Assembly (NCBI GenBank): GCA_028703945.1
Contig: JAQVLW010000009.1
Coordinates: 1-64,000, forward strand
DNA: 64,000 nt
Reading direction: 5' to 3'
From: Aliarcobacter sp.
Lineage (GTDB): Bacteria > Campylobacterota > Campylobacteria > Campylobacterales > Arcobacteraceae
In this document: positions 28,108 through 38,606 of the stretch, piece after piece
How the letters are laid out: every line of letters begins with the position of its first letter
Numbering within the stretch: position 1 is the stretch's first letter
The notes under the pieces: generated by a model
Databases searched by the model: none
What the model was told of the DNA's origin: nothing
What the model saw: only the letters and a program-made list of their open reading frames with translations
Translations under genes and position numbers: made by a program

Positions 28108-30948
28108 TCACAAAGTTTTAGTTTTTGTAACTTTATTGATTAAATAAAAGATTGAATTATAATCAAGTCCTGATTCTTCACTCAATCCAATTTCACAAGT
28201 TTTACTTGTAGAAAATGCCATTTTAGCGTCAGTTGTTTGCTCTTTTAAAGCTCTTAATGCTGATTTATTTAATTCAGGGAAATTAAAACCTCTATCACCT
28301 GCAAACCCACAACATTTAACATCTGCTGGAATTATTACATTTGTTGAACATAGTTGGGCTAAAGTTTTAAACTTATCTTCTAATCCCATTTTTCGTGAAC
28401 TACAAGTTGTATGAATTGTTATAGGTTCTTCAATTGCTGTAAATTCTAAATCTTTTGTTAGAAATTTTAAAGCAAATTCTATTGGTTCATAAACATCTAA
28501 TTTATGAGAAAAACTCTCTAACATTTTTTTAGTACAAGGACTTGTATCGCATAAAATTGGGTATTCTCCAAATTCACTTGCATGTAAAAGTGCAATTTCT
28601 AATTGTGATGATTTTGTATTTGAAGCTTCATTAAATCCTTTTGATGAAAATGGCATACCACAACATAAGTTTGGTAAATTTTCAGGAAATAAGATTTGAT
28701 AACCAGCTTTTAATAATACTTCGACAGTAGTATCAAACAACTCTTTTTCTTCTTTTGATACAGCATTTAATCCCATACTTCTATTTATACATGAAGGGAA
28801 ATATACTACTTTTTTATCACTAACTTTTTGCTCAAAATTTAAATTTATATTTGTTCCTTTTGGCATAACGTCACTCCATTTAGGAAGAGAGTTTTTACTT
28901 AGGTCTCTAAATGTTTTAGTTACAGTTTCCATACTAGGAGTTCCTAAAACTTTATGAATAAAGTTAGCACTGTGAAGACCAAATCTTACACCTTTTAAAG
29001 TCATTGAGAAATTATTTGCTATAAAATTTGCAATAGATTTAGAACTATTTGAGGCTTGTTCTGCTCGTAAGTGTTTAGTTAAACTTCCTGTATCAATTTT
29101 TACGGGACAGGCACTTGAACATAAACTACATGTTGCACAAGTTTCTATTCCATCGTATTGATATAAATCTTTGTACTCTTTTGCTTCTTTGTGATTCCCA
29201 ATACTTTCAAGTCTTGAAATCTCTCTATTTATTACGATTCTTTGCCTTGGAGTTAAAGTTAATTCATTTGAAGGACATGTTGGTTCACAAAATCCACATT
29301 CAATACATTTATCAACTATTTCATTGGTCGCTGGAAGAGTTTTTAGATTTTTAAGATGAGCTTCTTTATCTTCATTTATTATTACACCTGGATTTAAAAG
29401 TCCTTTTGGGTCAAATAATGATTTGATTTTTTTCATCATAATATAAGCATCATGTCCCCACTCTACTTCTATAAATGCTGCCATATTTCGCCCTGTTCCA
29501 TGTTCTGCTTTTAAGCTTCCTTGGTATTTAACAGCAACTGAATGTACAACTTCATTCATAAGTTCATCATATCTTTTAATCTCTTTTGGATCTGAGAAAT
29601 CTTGAGTAAATACAAAGTGAAAATTTCCTTCAAGGGCATGACCAAAAATAAGAGCTTCTGAGTAACCATATTTTTTAAATAATTCTTGAAGTTCAAGTGT
29701 CGCCACAGCTAAACACTCAATTGGATATGCAACATCTTCAATAATTACAGTTGTTCCTGTAACTCTTACAGCTCCAACAGCAGGAAATAAACCTTTTCTA
29801 ATTTTCCAGTAAAGTGTATATTCATGTTCATCTTTTGTAAAATAAATTTCTCTTACAACATCAAATTCTTTTAATAACTCTTCTATTTGAGTTATTTGAA
29901 TATCTAATTGTTTATCATTTATAGCTCTTGTTTCTATTAAAAGTGCAGTTATTTCTGAACCTAAATCTTTTATATATTCAGGCATTGCTGAATCATTTTC
30001 AATACTTTTTAAAGCGGCTCTATCCATAAGTTCAACGGCATCAACAACTATTTGATTTGAATCTCGTGCTAGTTTTAATTTTGTCACAGCGCTACATGCC
30101 TCATTCATATCTTTAAAATAAATTAAGGCACTTGCTTTGTCTTTTAAATCTTCAACAGTATAATAAGTGATTTCTTCAATAAAAGCTAAAGTTCCTTCAC
30201 TTCCAATGATTAAATGTTGAAGTATTTCAAACTCATCATCAAAATCAATTAAAGCATTTATTGAGTAACCACATGTATTTTTGATTTTAAATTTTCGCTC
30301 AATTCTTGCTCTTAATTCTTCATTGTTTTTTGTATCATCTGAAAAACTTTTTAAATCTTTTAGAAAATCAGCATGGCTTTTTCTAAAGGCATCTTTACTT
30401 TCTTTGCATCCTGTATCTAGTTTTGTTCCATCACTAAAAATCAATTTTATAGATTTTAAAGTTTTGTATGAGTTTTGTGAAATCCCACAGCACATTCCCG
30501 AAGCATTATTAGCAGCAATTCCACCAATCATAGCAGCATTTATACTAGCTGGATCTGGACCAATCTTTTTAGAATATCTGGCTAATAATCCATTAGCTTG
30601 CGCGCCTGTAAGTGCTGGTTGTAATGATATAAAACTTGCATCTGGTGAGATTTTAAAATTTGAGAAATTTCTTGAAGTAACAATTAAAATTGAATCACTA
30701 ATTGCTTGACCTGATAGTGAAGTTCCACCAGCTCTAAAAGTTATGCTTAAATCCATAGAATTTGATAATTCTATAATATCTTGAACCTCTTTTGCATTAT
30801 CTGTTTTGATTACAATTTTTGGGATTAGTCTATAAAAAGATGCATCTGTTCCATAAGCTAAAGTATGTAATTTATCTGTGAAAATCTTTTTCTTTGAAAT
30901 CTTATTTATAATTTGATTATAAAAATCTTGGTATTTACCTTCTAACAT
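28108..30948 (-). CDS. FAD-binding oxidase/4Fe-4S protein, D-lactate dehydrogenase (Dld-II) type
   Basis: FAD-binding 'TFRAGGTSLSGQA'; 'CIECGFCEPTCPSN', 'CATCSLCSSACPV'; C-terminal CCG domains. Confidence 0.9.
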   Translation of the reverse strand: MLEGKYQDFYNQIINKISKKKIFTDKLHTLAYGTDASFYRLIPKIVIKTDNAKEVQDIIELSNSMDLSITFRAGGTSLSGQAISDSILIVTSRNFSNFKISPDASFISLQPALTGAQANGLLARYSKKIGPDPASINAAMIGGIAANNASGMCCGISQNSYKTLKSIKLIFSDGTKLDTGCKESKDAFRKSHADFLKDLKSFSDDTKNNEELRARIERKFKIKNTCGYSINALIDFDDEFEILQHLIIGSEGTLAFIEEITYYTVEDLKDKASALIYFKDMNEACSAVTKLKLARDSNQIVVDAVELMDRAALKSIENDSAMPEYIKDLGSEITALLIETRAINDKQLDIQITQIEELLKEFDVVREIYFTKDEHEYTLYWKIRKGLFPAVGAVRVTGTTVIIEDVAYPIECLAVATLELQELFKKYGYSEALIFGHALEGNFHFVFTQDFSDPKEIKRYDELMNEVVHSVAVKYQGSLKAEHGTGRNMAAFIEVEWGHDAYIMMKKIKSLFDPKGLLNPGVIINEDKEAHLKNLKTLPATNEIVDKCIECGFCEPTCPSNELTLTPRQRIVINREISRLESIGNHKEAKEYKDLYQYDGIETCATCSLCSSACPVKIDTGSLTKHLRAEQASNSSKSIANFIANNFSMTLKGVRFGLHSANFIHKVLGTPSMETVTKTFRDLSKNSLPKWSDVMPKGTNINLNFEQKVSDKKVVYFPSCINRSMGLNAVSKEEKELFDTTVEVLLKAGYQILFPENLPNLCCGMPFSSKGFNEASNTKSSQLEIALLHASEFGEYPILCDTSPCTKKMLESFSHKLDVYEPIEFALKFLTKDLEFTAIEEPITIHTTCSSRKMGLEDKFKTLAQLCSTNVIIPADVKCCGFAGDRGFNFPELNKSALRALKEQTTDAKMAFSTSKTCEIGLSEESGLDYNSIFYLINKVTKTKTL

Positions 30949-30992
30949 TTTTTTCCTTTTTTATTTTTTTGTTTGTGAAAAAAAATCGATTG

Positions 30993-31112
30993 CTATTCAA
31001 GTCGGGGAACCGTATAAATTCTTTGTTGAGAGTCATAAATAAAAGAGTACATTTTATCTTTTATTTTAAGTATTATATTGAAGATTAGTTTTATAAAAAG
31101 TTTTATTTTCAT
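30993..31112 (-). CDS. Small ORF, 39 aa: MKIKLFIKLIFNIILKIKDKMYSFIYDSQQRIYTVPRLE
   Basis: ATG-to-TAG ORF on minus strand between lctP and the dld-like gene; below the size cut of the ORF track. Confidence 0.45.
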   Translation of the reverse strand: MKIKLFIKLIFNIILKIKDKMYSFIYDSQQRIYTVPRLE

Positions 31113-31118
31113 AATTTC

Positions 31119-31169
31119 TTATTGATTTTCTTTAAATAAAGAAGATAATTTTTTTAATTTTAATACCAT
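31119..31169 (-). CDS. Tiny ORF, 16 aa: MVLKLKKLSSLFKENQ
   Basis: ATG preceded by a strong Shine-Dalgarno (AAGGAGAGGTTC-ATG). Confidence 0.4.
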   Translation of the reverse strand: MVLKLKKLSSLFKENQ

Positions 31170-31212
31170 GAACCTCTCCTTATTTCAATATTTCTAATTT
31201 ATATATATGTTT

Positions 31213-31244
31213 CTTCATTTAGGCATAAATATGCCTAAATGAAG
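31213..31244. terminator. 15-bp perfect hairpin downstream of lctP
   Basis: CTTCATTTAGGCATA-AA-TATGCCTAAATGAAG; no strong T-run on the minus strand. Confidence 0.5.
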
Positions 31245-31255
31245 TTATTAGTTTT

Positions 31256-32896
31256 TTATGGAATCATCCAAGTTAAAATATATGCTTGCGCCATTGTAAT
31301 AATACCAATAAATGTTACTAGTATTAAACTATGTTTTACTGTAAATCTAAATAAATCAGATTCTTTTCCAACAATTCCTGCTGATGCACATGCAATTGCT
31401 ATAGATTGAGGAGAAATCATTTTACCACATACTCCACCTGTAGTGTTTGCTGTTACCATCAATGTTTCATTAAGTCCTAATTGATGTGCAGTTTGTTGCT
31501 GTAATCCGCAGAAAAGTGCATTTGATGAAGTGTCTGATCCTGTTAAGAATACTCCTAGCCATCCAAGTAATGGTGAAAAGAATGGGAATAAGAATCCAGT
31601 ATTTGCAAGAACAAGAGCCATAGTTGTTGACATTCCTGAATAATTCATTACAAATGCAAAACCAAGAACCATACCAATTGATAAAATTGCCCATTTAAGT
31701 TCAAAAAGCGTTTCACCCATTGTTTTTGATGCAGTAGTTACATTTAATCTAAAAATAAACATTGTGATAATTGCTGTTAAGAAAATAGCAGTACCAGTTG
31801 CTGAAAGTGGATTAAATGTATATATAACTTCAAATGATTTAGGAGCACTTACAATCGGAGGCATTTTAAAAATCATATTATGAATTTCAGAGAATTCAAA
31901 TTTGAAAATTGTACCAGCAAAAATTTGATCTTTGTCAAAGAAAGCTTTAAACCATTTTGTTGTCCAAATTGTAACCATTACAGAAAGAATTATAAATGGC
32001 GACCAAGCTTTAAATACTTGAAAAGATGTGTGAGCTGTATGAACAACTTCATTTATCTCTACAACTTTCATAATATTTTTTGGTTTCCATGATTTTAAGA
32101 AAAGTGTTGTTGCAACAATAGAAACAATTGCTGAAGTAACATCTGGCAATTCAGGTCCAATAAAATTTGATGTAATATATTGAGAAATAGCAAAACTTCC
32201 ACCAGCAACAAGAGCTACAGGCCATACATCTTTTACACCCTTCCATCCATCCATCATAACTACAAGCCATAAAGGAATAATCATTGAAAGTAATGGTAAT
32301 TGACGACCAGCCATTGCTCCAATTAAAAATGGATCAATACCAGAAACTTTTCCAGCAACAATAATTGGAATACCTAAAGCACCAAATGCAACAGGAGCAG
32401 TGTTTGCGATAAGACACAATCCAGCAGCATATAATGGTTTAAATCCAAGTCCTACTAAAATAGCAGCTGTAATTGCAACAGGTGCACCAAAACCTGCAGC
32501 ACCTTCTAAAAAAGCACCAAATGAGAAACCAATTAAAATAACTTGAATTCTTTGATCTTCAGTAATTGAAATAATAGAATTCCTAATAATCTCAAATTGT
32601 CCACTTTTTACTGTTAATTTATATAAGAATACCGATGCTACGATAATCCAAGCTATTGGCCATAAACCAAACAGAAATCCATATTCAGCTGACGCGAATA
32701 CCATGTTAACTGGCATTTTAAAGCCTATTACTGCCACAATCATAGAAAGTGCTAGTGTAATAGCTGCTGCATAATGCCCTTTCATTCTAAATACTGCAAG
32801 TGCCAAGAAGAAAAAAACAATAGGAATCAGTGCTACTAGCGCTGATAGTCCTAAGCTATCTCCAATTGGAGCGTATACTTGTTGCCAAGTTTGCAT
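31256..32896 (-). CDS. lctP: L-lactate permease
   Basis: 'AALVALIPIVFFFLALAVFRMKGH', 'GAFLEGAAGFGAPVAITAAILVGLGF', 'TGSDTSSNALFCGLQQQTA'. Confidence 0.96.
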   Translation of the reverse strand: MQTWQQVYAPIGDSLGLSALVALIPIVFFFLALAVFRMKGHYAAAITLALSMIVAVIGFKMPVNMVFASAEYGFLFGLWPIAWIIVASVFLYKLTVKSGQFEIIRNSIISITEDQRIQVILIGFSFGAFLEGAAGFGAPVAITAAILVGLGFKPLYAAGLCLIANTAPVAFGALGIPIIVAGKVSGIDPFLIGAMAGRQLPLLSMIIPLWLVVMMDGWKGVKDVWPVALVAGGSFAISQYITSNFIGPELPDVTSAIVSIVATTLFLKSWKPKNIMKVVEINEVVHTAHTSFQVFKAWSPFIILSVMVTIWTTKWFKAFFDKDQIFAGTIFKFEFSEIHNMIFKMPPIVSAPKSFEVIYTFNPLSATGTAIFLTAIITMFIFRLNVTTASKTMGETLFELKWAILSIGMVLGFAFVMNYSGMSTTMALVLANTGFLFPFFSPLLGWLGVFLTGSDTSSNALFCGLQQQTAHQLGLNETLMVTANTTGGVCGKMISPQSIAIACASAGIVGKESDLFRFTVKHSLILVTFIGIITMAQAYILTWMIP

Positions 32897-32981
32897 ATAA
32901 AACCTCCATAATAAAATATAAAATATATTAATATAACAGTATGAAATTTATATGATTTTAATATGTAAAATTATTAAAGAA

Positions 32982-33626
32982 TTAAATATTTTTAAATATG
33001 TAACCAGCATCAATAATTGTTTGAATATACTCTTTGGGAAAAATTCTTCTTACCCTTCTAATAAGACTTCTTATTGATTCTAGTGAACTAAAATTACCTT
33101 CCCAAACATAACTTTCTATATTTTCATAGGTTATAACTTGATTTTTTTTACTAAGAAATAGATTTATTAAAAGTTTTTCTTTTTTTGTTAATCTTATTTC
33201 TTGATTATCAATCACAATTGTGGCTGACTTAAAATCAAAATATGAGTTTTCATCAAAATAGATTTTACTATCTTGAATATTGCAAAGTTTCTCAATTTTT
33301 ATTTCTAATTCATCTATGAAAAATGGTTTCTTTAGATAATCATTACAACCAAAATCGTAGGATTGTTTTATCACATCTAACTCGACACTCGCACTTATGA
33401 TTATTACTGGAACAATTTTGTAATATTCTCTTATTTTTTTTAGTATATTAATTCCATCTATGTTTGGAACATTTATATCTAAAATAAAACATGAAAAACC
33501 TTCTGTTATATTTTCATAAGCATCAGATCCATCAGTAAAAGAGATTACATTGTAGTTTTTTAGTTTTAATCTTTTAGTGATAGTCTCATTTAATTTTTTA
33601 TTATCTTCTAAAAGTAAGATTTTCAT
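32982..33626 (-). CDS. OmpR-type response regulator
   Basis: Receiver 'KILLLEDNKKLNETI...ILDINVPNIDGINIL'; winged-helix C-term. Confidence 0.93.
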   Translation of the reverse strand: MKILLLEDNKKLNETITKRLKLKNYNVISFTDGSDAYENITEGFSCFILDINVPNIDGINILKKIREYYKIVPVIIISASVELDVIKQSYDFGCNDYLKKPFFIDELEIKIEKLCNIQDSKIYFDENSYFDFKSATIVIDNQEIRLTKKEKLLINLFLSKKNQVITYENIESYVWEGNFSSLESIRSLIRRVRRIFPKEYIQTIIDAGYIFKNI

Positions 33627-33628
33627 TT

Positions 33629-35821
33629 TTAAACCTTTTTATGGGGAAGTTTTATTGTAAAAATGACATGATTTTCATCATTTCTTACGGTAATACTTCC
33701 TCTCATTTTTTCTTCAATTATAACTTTTGCCATATAAAGACCAAGTCCTGTTCCATCTTCTTTTGTCGTAAAATAAGGTTCAAAAATTGACTTTATAATT
33801 TTTTCATCAATTGCACCTGCATCATCAATTATCTCTATTGTATTAGAATTTGTAGAGCGTTTAATATTAATATCAATAGTTCCTTTTTGATTTATAGGTA
33901 AATTCTTTTCTACAATCTTATTTTTTGCATTATTTATTATATTTAATAAAACTTGTTTAAACTCATTTTCATATCCATAAATAAGTAACTCTTCATTTTC
34001 ATTTTTATAATTAAAGTTCATTTTAATATTTGAATAAAATACTTGTTTTCCTATGATTTCGTTTATTTCTGTTAAAGCTTTTGAAATAGAAAAAAGTTGT
34101 TTTTTAGTTGAAGGTTTTAAAAAGTTTCTAAAATCAGTTAATGTTTTTGACATATATTTTATTTGAACCATTGAATCATTTACAAACTCTTTTACATTTT
34201 TATCTTTTAACTCTTTTAATAAATAAGAAGTTTGTATATCTTGAACGAGTGCTGATAATTCTACTAAAGGTTCATTCCATTGATGTGCAATTGCTGCAAT
34301 CATATCACCCATTTCAGCTAGTTTACTTTGCTGAATTAAAAATTGTTTTTGTTGAATTCTCTCTGTTATATCATCCATAATACAAACAATTCCACCAACA
34401 CTTCCGTCTATATTTTTATAAACAGCTTTATTTAAAATAATATGTTTCATCTCATTTGAAGTTGTATAAAAAGTAAATTCAGATGTGCTTGTACTAAATG
34501 TATTAAGTAGTTCTTGATCAATTAAAGTATTTTTAGTGGCAATTGGAAGAGGAAAAAAATCAAATGCAGTCTTTCCTATTACTTCATCTCTTGAACAATT
34601 CACTAAAGAAGTGAAACTTGTGTTGCAACCCAAAAATTTGCCCTCAACATTTTTGTAATAAATTGGGTTTGGAATAGTATCAAGAAGCACTTTATCAAAT
34701 TCTATTCTATTTGAAAGTTCAAGTTCAAGTTTTTCTCTTCTTTGAATATTTGCTTTTAAAATTACAACTATGATACTTAATAGTGCAATTATAATTATTG
34801 TTATGATAAAAAACTTCGTATGTTCTTTATAAATTGATGTGGGTTCATTAATAATTATAGGATTTTCAACATACTTATAAACATCTAAATTAAATCTTTT
34901 TAGTTCATTATAATTAAACATATAAAGGTTTGGAGATTTTTCTAAAATAGGAATATCTTTTATATTTTTACCATATAAAATTTCAAGAGCCATTTTAGAT
35001 ACTGTTTCACCTTGTGCAACAGCAGAAGTTAATAAACCTCCTACCATTCCACTATTTAAGTAAAAATCCCAAAGTCCATAAATAGGCACTTGGCTTACTT
35101 TTCTTATTTCTTCAAAACTTTGTTTATAGGTGAAATATTGTCCCGTTGTATCTTTAAACAAGAGTACAAATAAAATTGCACTATTTACTTTTTCAAGATT
35201 TGAAACTTTTGTTTTTAAATCACTTATATCAAGATTATCTGTATATTCAATAGTAAATTTATTTTTGTATTTTTCAATGATTTTTGCTAAATCTTTTTTT
35301 ACAGCAAAACCAGTGGTTGAAGTATCATTGATTATTAAAAGATTTTTTAAATTAGGATGTAATCTAGATATTAATTCAAAGTTTTTTTCTATATCAACTT
35401 CTTCTGCAACTCCTGAAATATTTTTAAAAGTTAATTTATCCAACATATTTTTGTTGTAGTTATTTATTCCACAAAATAAAACAGGTATATTTTTAAATAA
35501 ATAATCATAATATAGTTCCATAAAATCAAAAGCATTATTATCACTAATAATAATTAAATCAAATTCTCTTTCTGCAAATTGTTGTTTATAAAGTTTTGCA
35601 AGATTTGTAAGATATAAAGGATCATCAATTCTTTTTGTATCCATATAAACAGTTGTTAATTCTATGTTTTTATCTGAAGAGAAGTTTTTTTCTATGGTTT
35701 TTGAAATATCATCAGTCCAAATATATCCTTTATGATATGAATGAATTAATAATACTTCTTTTAGTTCATTTGCTTGTAAGAAATTTAAAAAGAGTATGCT
35801 AAATAGTAAAAAATATTTCAT
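33629..35821 (-). CDS. Sensor histidine kinase with periplasmic ABC substrate-binding-like domain and PAS
   Basis: Signal peptide, periplasmic domain, TM, PAS, 'IAAIAHQWNEPL' H-box, 'EDGTGLGLYMAKVIIEE'. Confidence 0.92.
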   Translation of the reverse strand: MKYFLLFSILFLNFLQANELKEVLLIHSYHKGYIWTDDISKTIEKNFSSDKNIELTTVYMDTKRIDDPLYLTNLAKLYKQQFAEREFDLIIISDNNAFDFMELYYDYLFKNIPVLFCGINNYNKNMLDKLTFKNISGVAEEVDIEKNFELISRLHPNLKNLLIINDTSTTGFAVKKDLAKIIEKYKNKFTIEYTDNLDISDLKTKVSNLEKVNSAILFVLLFKDTTGQYFTYKQSFEEIRKVSQVPIYGLWDFYLNSGMVGGLLTSAVAQGETVSKMALEILYGKNIKDIPILEKSPNLYMFNYNELKRFNLDVYKYVENPIIINEPTSIYKEHTKFFIITIIIIALLSIIVVILKANIQRREKLELELSNRIEFDKVLLDTIPNPIYYKNVEGKFLGCNTSFTSLVNCSRDEVIGKTAFDFFPLPIATKNTLIDQELLNTFSTSTSEFTFYTTSNEMKHIILNKAVYKNIDGSVGGIVCIMDDITERIQQKQFLIQQSKLAEMGDMIAAIAHQWNEPLVELSALVQDIQTSYLLKELKDKNVKEFVNDSMVQIKYMSKTLTDFRNFLKPSTKKQLFSISKALTEINEIIGKQVFYSNIKMNFNYKNENEELLIYGYENEFKQVLLNIINNAKNKIVEKNLPINQKGTIDINIKRSTNSNTIEIIDDAGAIDEKIIKSIFEPYFTTKEDGTGLGLYMAKVIIEEKMRGSITVRNDENHVIFTIKLPHKKV

Positions 35822-35846
35822 TATTATCCCCTATTTAGCAATTATA

Positions 35847-36434
35847 TCAAGATTTCACGAAAATCACATATCCTGATTTTGGTCCATGAGCGCCAATAAC
35901 CAAAGATTGTTCAATGTCTGCTGTTTTAGATGGACCTGAAATAAATACTCCATAACCAGCATCCTCAAAATCGATTCTTTCATATGCTTCATGCATATTG
36001 TTTAAAAGTTCATTTTCTTCAATTACAATTATGATATTTTGTACAATAAAATATAAAGCTCTATGTCTATTATTTTCATTCTTCATCCAAATTGCACCAT
36101 TTTCAGCAACTGCAAAATTTCCTTTTACCACTGCTAAATCAATATTTTTTAAATCATGGGCATCATCAAAATCATTAGCATTAAAATTACCAACGGAACA
36201 AAAATCAACATCACTTGCTATTTGTTTTTCATCTGGATAAAGAGCTTTTATTGTTTCATCAAGTTTATCTCTTTCAATTACTAAAGCTTTACCACCTACA
36301 CTTTCAAGCATTGTAGAAAAGATTTCAAATTTATTTTCAAATTTGATACCAAAATTTTCATAGCTTGGAAGTTTTACACTTTTTACAATATTATTATCTT
36401 TAATATTTTTTAATATTTTTTCTTTGCTAGTCAT
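35847..36434 (-). CDS. lutC: Lactate utilization protein C
   Basis: LUD domain 'VVKGNFAVAENGAIWM...LVIGAHGPKSGYVIFV'. Confidence 0.9.
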   Translation of the reverse strand: MTSKEKILKNIKDNNIVKSVKLPSYENFGIKFENKFEIFSTMLESVGGKALVIERDKLDETIKALYPDEKQIASDVDFCSVGNFNANDFDDAHDLKNIDLAVVKGNFAVAENGAIWMKNENNRHRALYFIVQNIIIVIEENELLNNMHEAYERIDFEDAGYGVFISGPSKTADIEQSLVIGAHGPKSGYVIFVKS

Positions 36435-37797
36435 CTAATTCTCCATCTTTGAACATTTCTTTAAAACTTTTTGGAGGCATTTTAGGCAGATCCCTTTGTT
36501 TTCCCCAAACATTTGCTTTGTTGTATAAAATAGAATTTGGTAATTTTGGAACAATTTTTCTTGCCATTTTTCCTACGAAGTCAAATAGTATTGGTTTACT
36601 CATTAGCCAAGCAGTTACTTTCATTGCTATTTTTTTCTTTGGATCAATTAAATTTGCATTTGCTAAATCTTGTCTTAGACTATAAAGTTGTGAATCTAAA
36701 TCAATTTTCACGGGGCAAACATTCGTACATGAACCACATAAAGTACAAGCAAATGGCAAAGAATTATGCTTTTCTGGTTCTTTTTTAGAACCTAAAATTG
36801 AACCAATTGGTCCTGGAATAACATATTCATACGAGTGACCACCACTTCTTCTATAAACTGGGCAGGTATTCATACACGCACCACATCTAATACAGTTTAA
36901 TGCTTTTTTATTTTTTTCAGATGCTAAAAATTGACTTCTATTATTATCAACAATAATAATATGCATTTCTCCACCTTCAATTGGTGCATGAAAATGTGAA
37001 GTATAAGATGTAACTGGTTGTCCCGTCGCACTTCTTGCAAGTAATCTTGTAAACACAGATAAATCTTCAAGTCTTGGAATAACTTTTTCAATTCCCATTG
37101 AAGCAATATGAAGTTTTGGAACACTTGCTCCCATATCTGCATTTCCTTCATTTGTACAAACTACAACACCACCTGTTTGAGCAATTGCAAAATTTACACC
37201 TGTTAATCCTGCTTGTGCAGTTAAAAAATCTTCTCTAAGTGCTGCTCGTGCTGCTCGTGTTAGATAAGTTGGGTCGTAATTTCCTTTTTCAGTTCCCAAG
37301 TGTTCAACAAAAGTATCAGAAACATCTGATTTTTTTAAGTGAATTGCTGGAAGAACGATATGTGAAGGTGGTTCATTTCTTAATTGAACTATTCTTTCAC
37401 CTAAATCTGTATCAATAACTTCAATTCCAAGATTCTCTAAATAAGGATTTAAATGGCACTCTTCAGTTAACATTGATTTTGATTTTACAAGTTTTGTAAC
37501 ACCTTTTTCTTTTAAAATCTTTGCAACAATTTGGTTATGTTCAAGGGCATCAAATGCAAAATGAACTTTTATTCCTTTTTTTGTAGCATTTTTTTCAAAT
37601 TCTAAAAGATAAGTATCAAGATTTGCCATTGTATGAGTTTTTATTTGATTTGCAAATTCTCTTAACTGTTCCCATTCAGGAATTGATTTACTAGCTCTAT
37701 CTCTTTTTTCTCTTACAAACCAAAGTGCTTGGTCATGCCAATGCATTCTCTCATCATTTGCTACAAATTTTGCTGCATTTACGCTGTGACTACTCAT
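36427..37797 (-). CDS. lutB: Lactate utilization protein B (iron-sulfur)
   Basis: 'CIRCGACMNTCPVYRRSGGHSYEYVIPGPIGSIL', 'CTLCGSCTNVCPVKIDL'. Confidence 0.95.
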   Translation of the reverse strand: MSSHSVNAAKFVANDERMHWHDQALWFVREKRDRASKSIPEWEQLREFANQIKTHTMANLDTYLLEFEKNATKKGIKVHFAFDALEHNQIVAKILKEKGVTKLVKSKSMLTEECHLNPYLENLGIEVIDTDLGERIVQLRNEPPSHIVLPAIHLKKSDVSDTFVEHLGTEKGNYDPTYLTRAARAALREDFLTAQAGLTGVNFAIAQTGGVVVCTNEGNADMGASVPKLHIASMGIEKVIPRLEDLSVFTRLLARSATGQPVTSYTSHFHAPIEGGEMHIIIVDNNRSQFLASEKNKKALNCIRCGACMNTCPVYRRSGGHSYEYVIPGPIGSILGSKKEPEKHNSLPFACTLCGSCTNVCPVKIDLDSQLYSLRQDLANANLIDPKKKIAMKVTAWLMSKPILFDFVGKMARKIVPKLPNSILYNKANVWGKQRDLPKMPPKSFKEMFKDGELDD

Positions 37798-38543
37798 GGT
37801 TTAACTCCTGCAAGAATTTCAACAATATGCATAACTTTTATTGGATTTTTATCTCGGTTTATAATTCCATCCATGTGCATTAAACATGACATATCTGCAC
37901 CTGTCATTATCTCAGCTTTTGAATCTATATGATCTTTAATTCTATCTTTTCCCATAGCAACAGAGATTGCCTCTTCTTGAACACTAAATGTTCCTCCAAA
38001 ACCACAACATTCATCTTCTCTTTTTAAAGTTACAAGTTCAATATCAGATATTGTATTTAGAAGATTTTTTAATTTTGAATCATAAGGAATATTAAGTTCA
38101 CTAGCAGTTGCAAGTTTTAAAACTCTATGTCCATGACAAGAATTATGAACTCCTACTTTAAAAGGAAATGAAACATTAAAATTAATATTTTCAATTTTGA
38201 TAATATCATGGAAAAATTCACAAACTTCATAAATAGAAGCTTTTACTTTATTATAATCTTTGTCATTGTCAAAAAATTCTGCATAATGCTCTTTTACCAT
38301 TGAAACACATGAACCACTAGGAGCTACGATATAATCGAAATCTTTAAATGTTTTTACAAATTCAATAGCTAACTTTTTTACATCTTTAGAACATCCAGAG
38401 TTTGCCATAGGTTGTCCACAGCAAGTTTGATTTAAAGGGTATTCTATTTGTAAACCTTGATTTTTTAGTAGTTTATAGGTTGCTTTACAAATATTTGGAT
38501 ACAACTCATTCATAAAACAGGGAATAAAAAGACCTATTCTCAT
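37794..38543 (-). CDS. lutA: Lactate utilization protein A
   Basis: CCG domains 'QTCCGQPMANSG', 'DECCGFGGTFSV'. Confidence 0.94.
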   Translation of the reverse strand: MRIGLFIPCFMNELYPNICKATYKLLKNQGLQIEYPLNQTCCGQPMANSGCSKDVKKLAIEFVKTFKDFDYIVAPSGSCVSMVKEHYAEFFDNDKDYNKVKASIYEVCEFFHDIIKIENINFNVSFPFKVGVHNSCHGHRVLKLATASELNIPYDSKLKNLLNTISDIELVTLKREDECCGFGGTFSVQEEAISVAMGKDRIKDHIDSKAEIMTGADMSCLMHMDGIINRDKNPIKVMHIVEILAGVKP

Positions 38544-38606
38544 CTACGCTCCTTATTTTTTTATTAACTAATTCTATATTTTATATATGAGATATATATG
38601 ATAATT

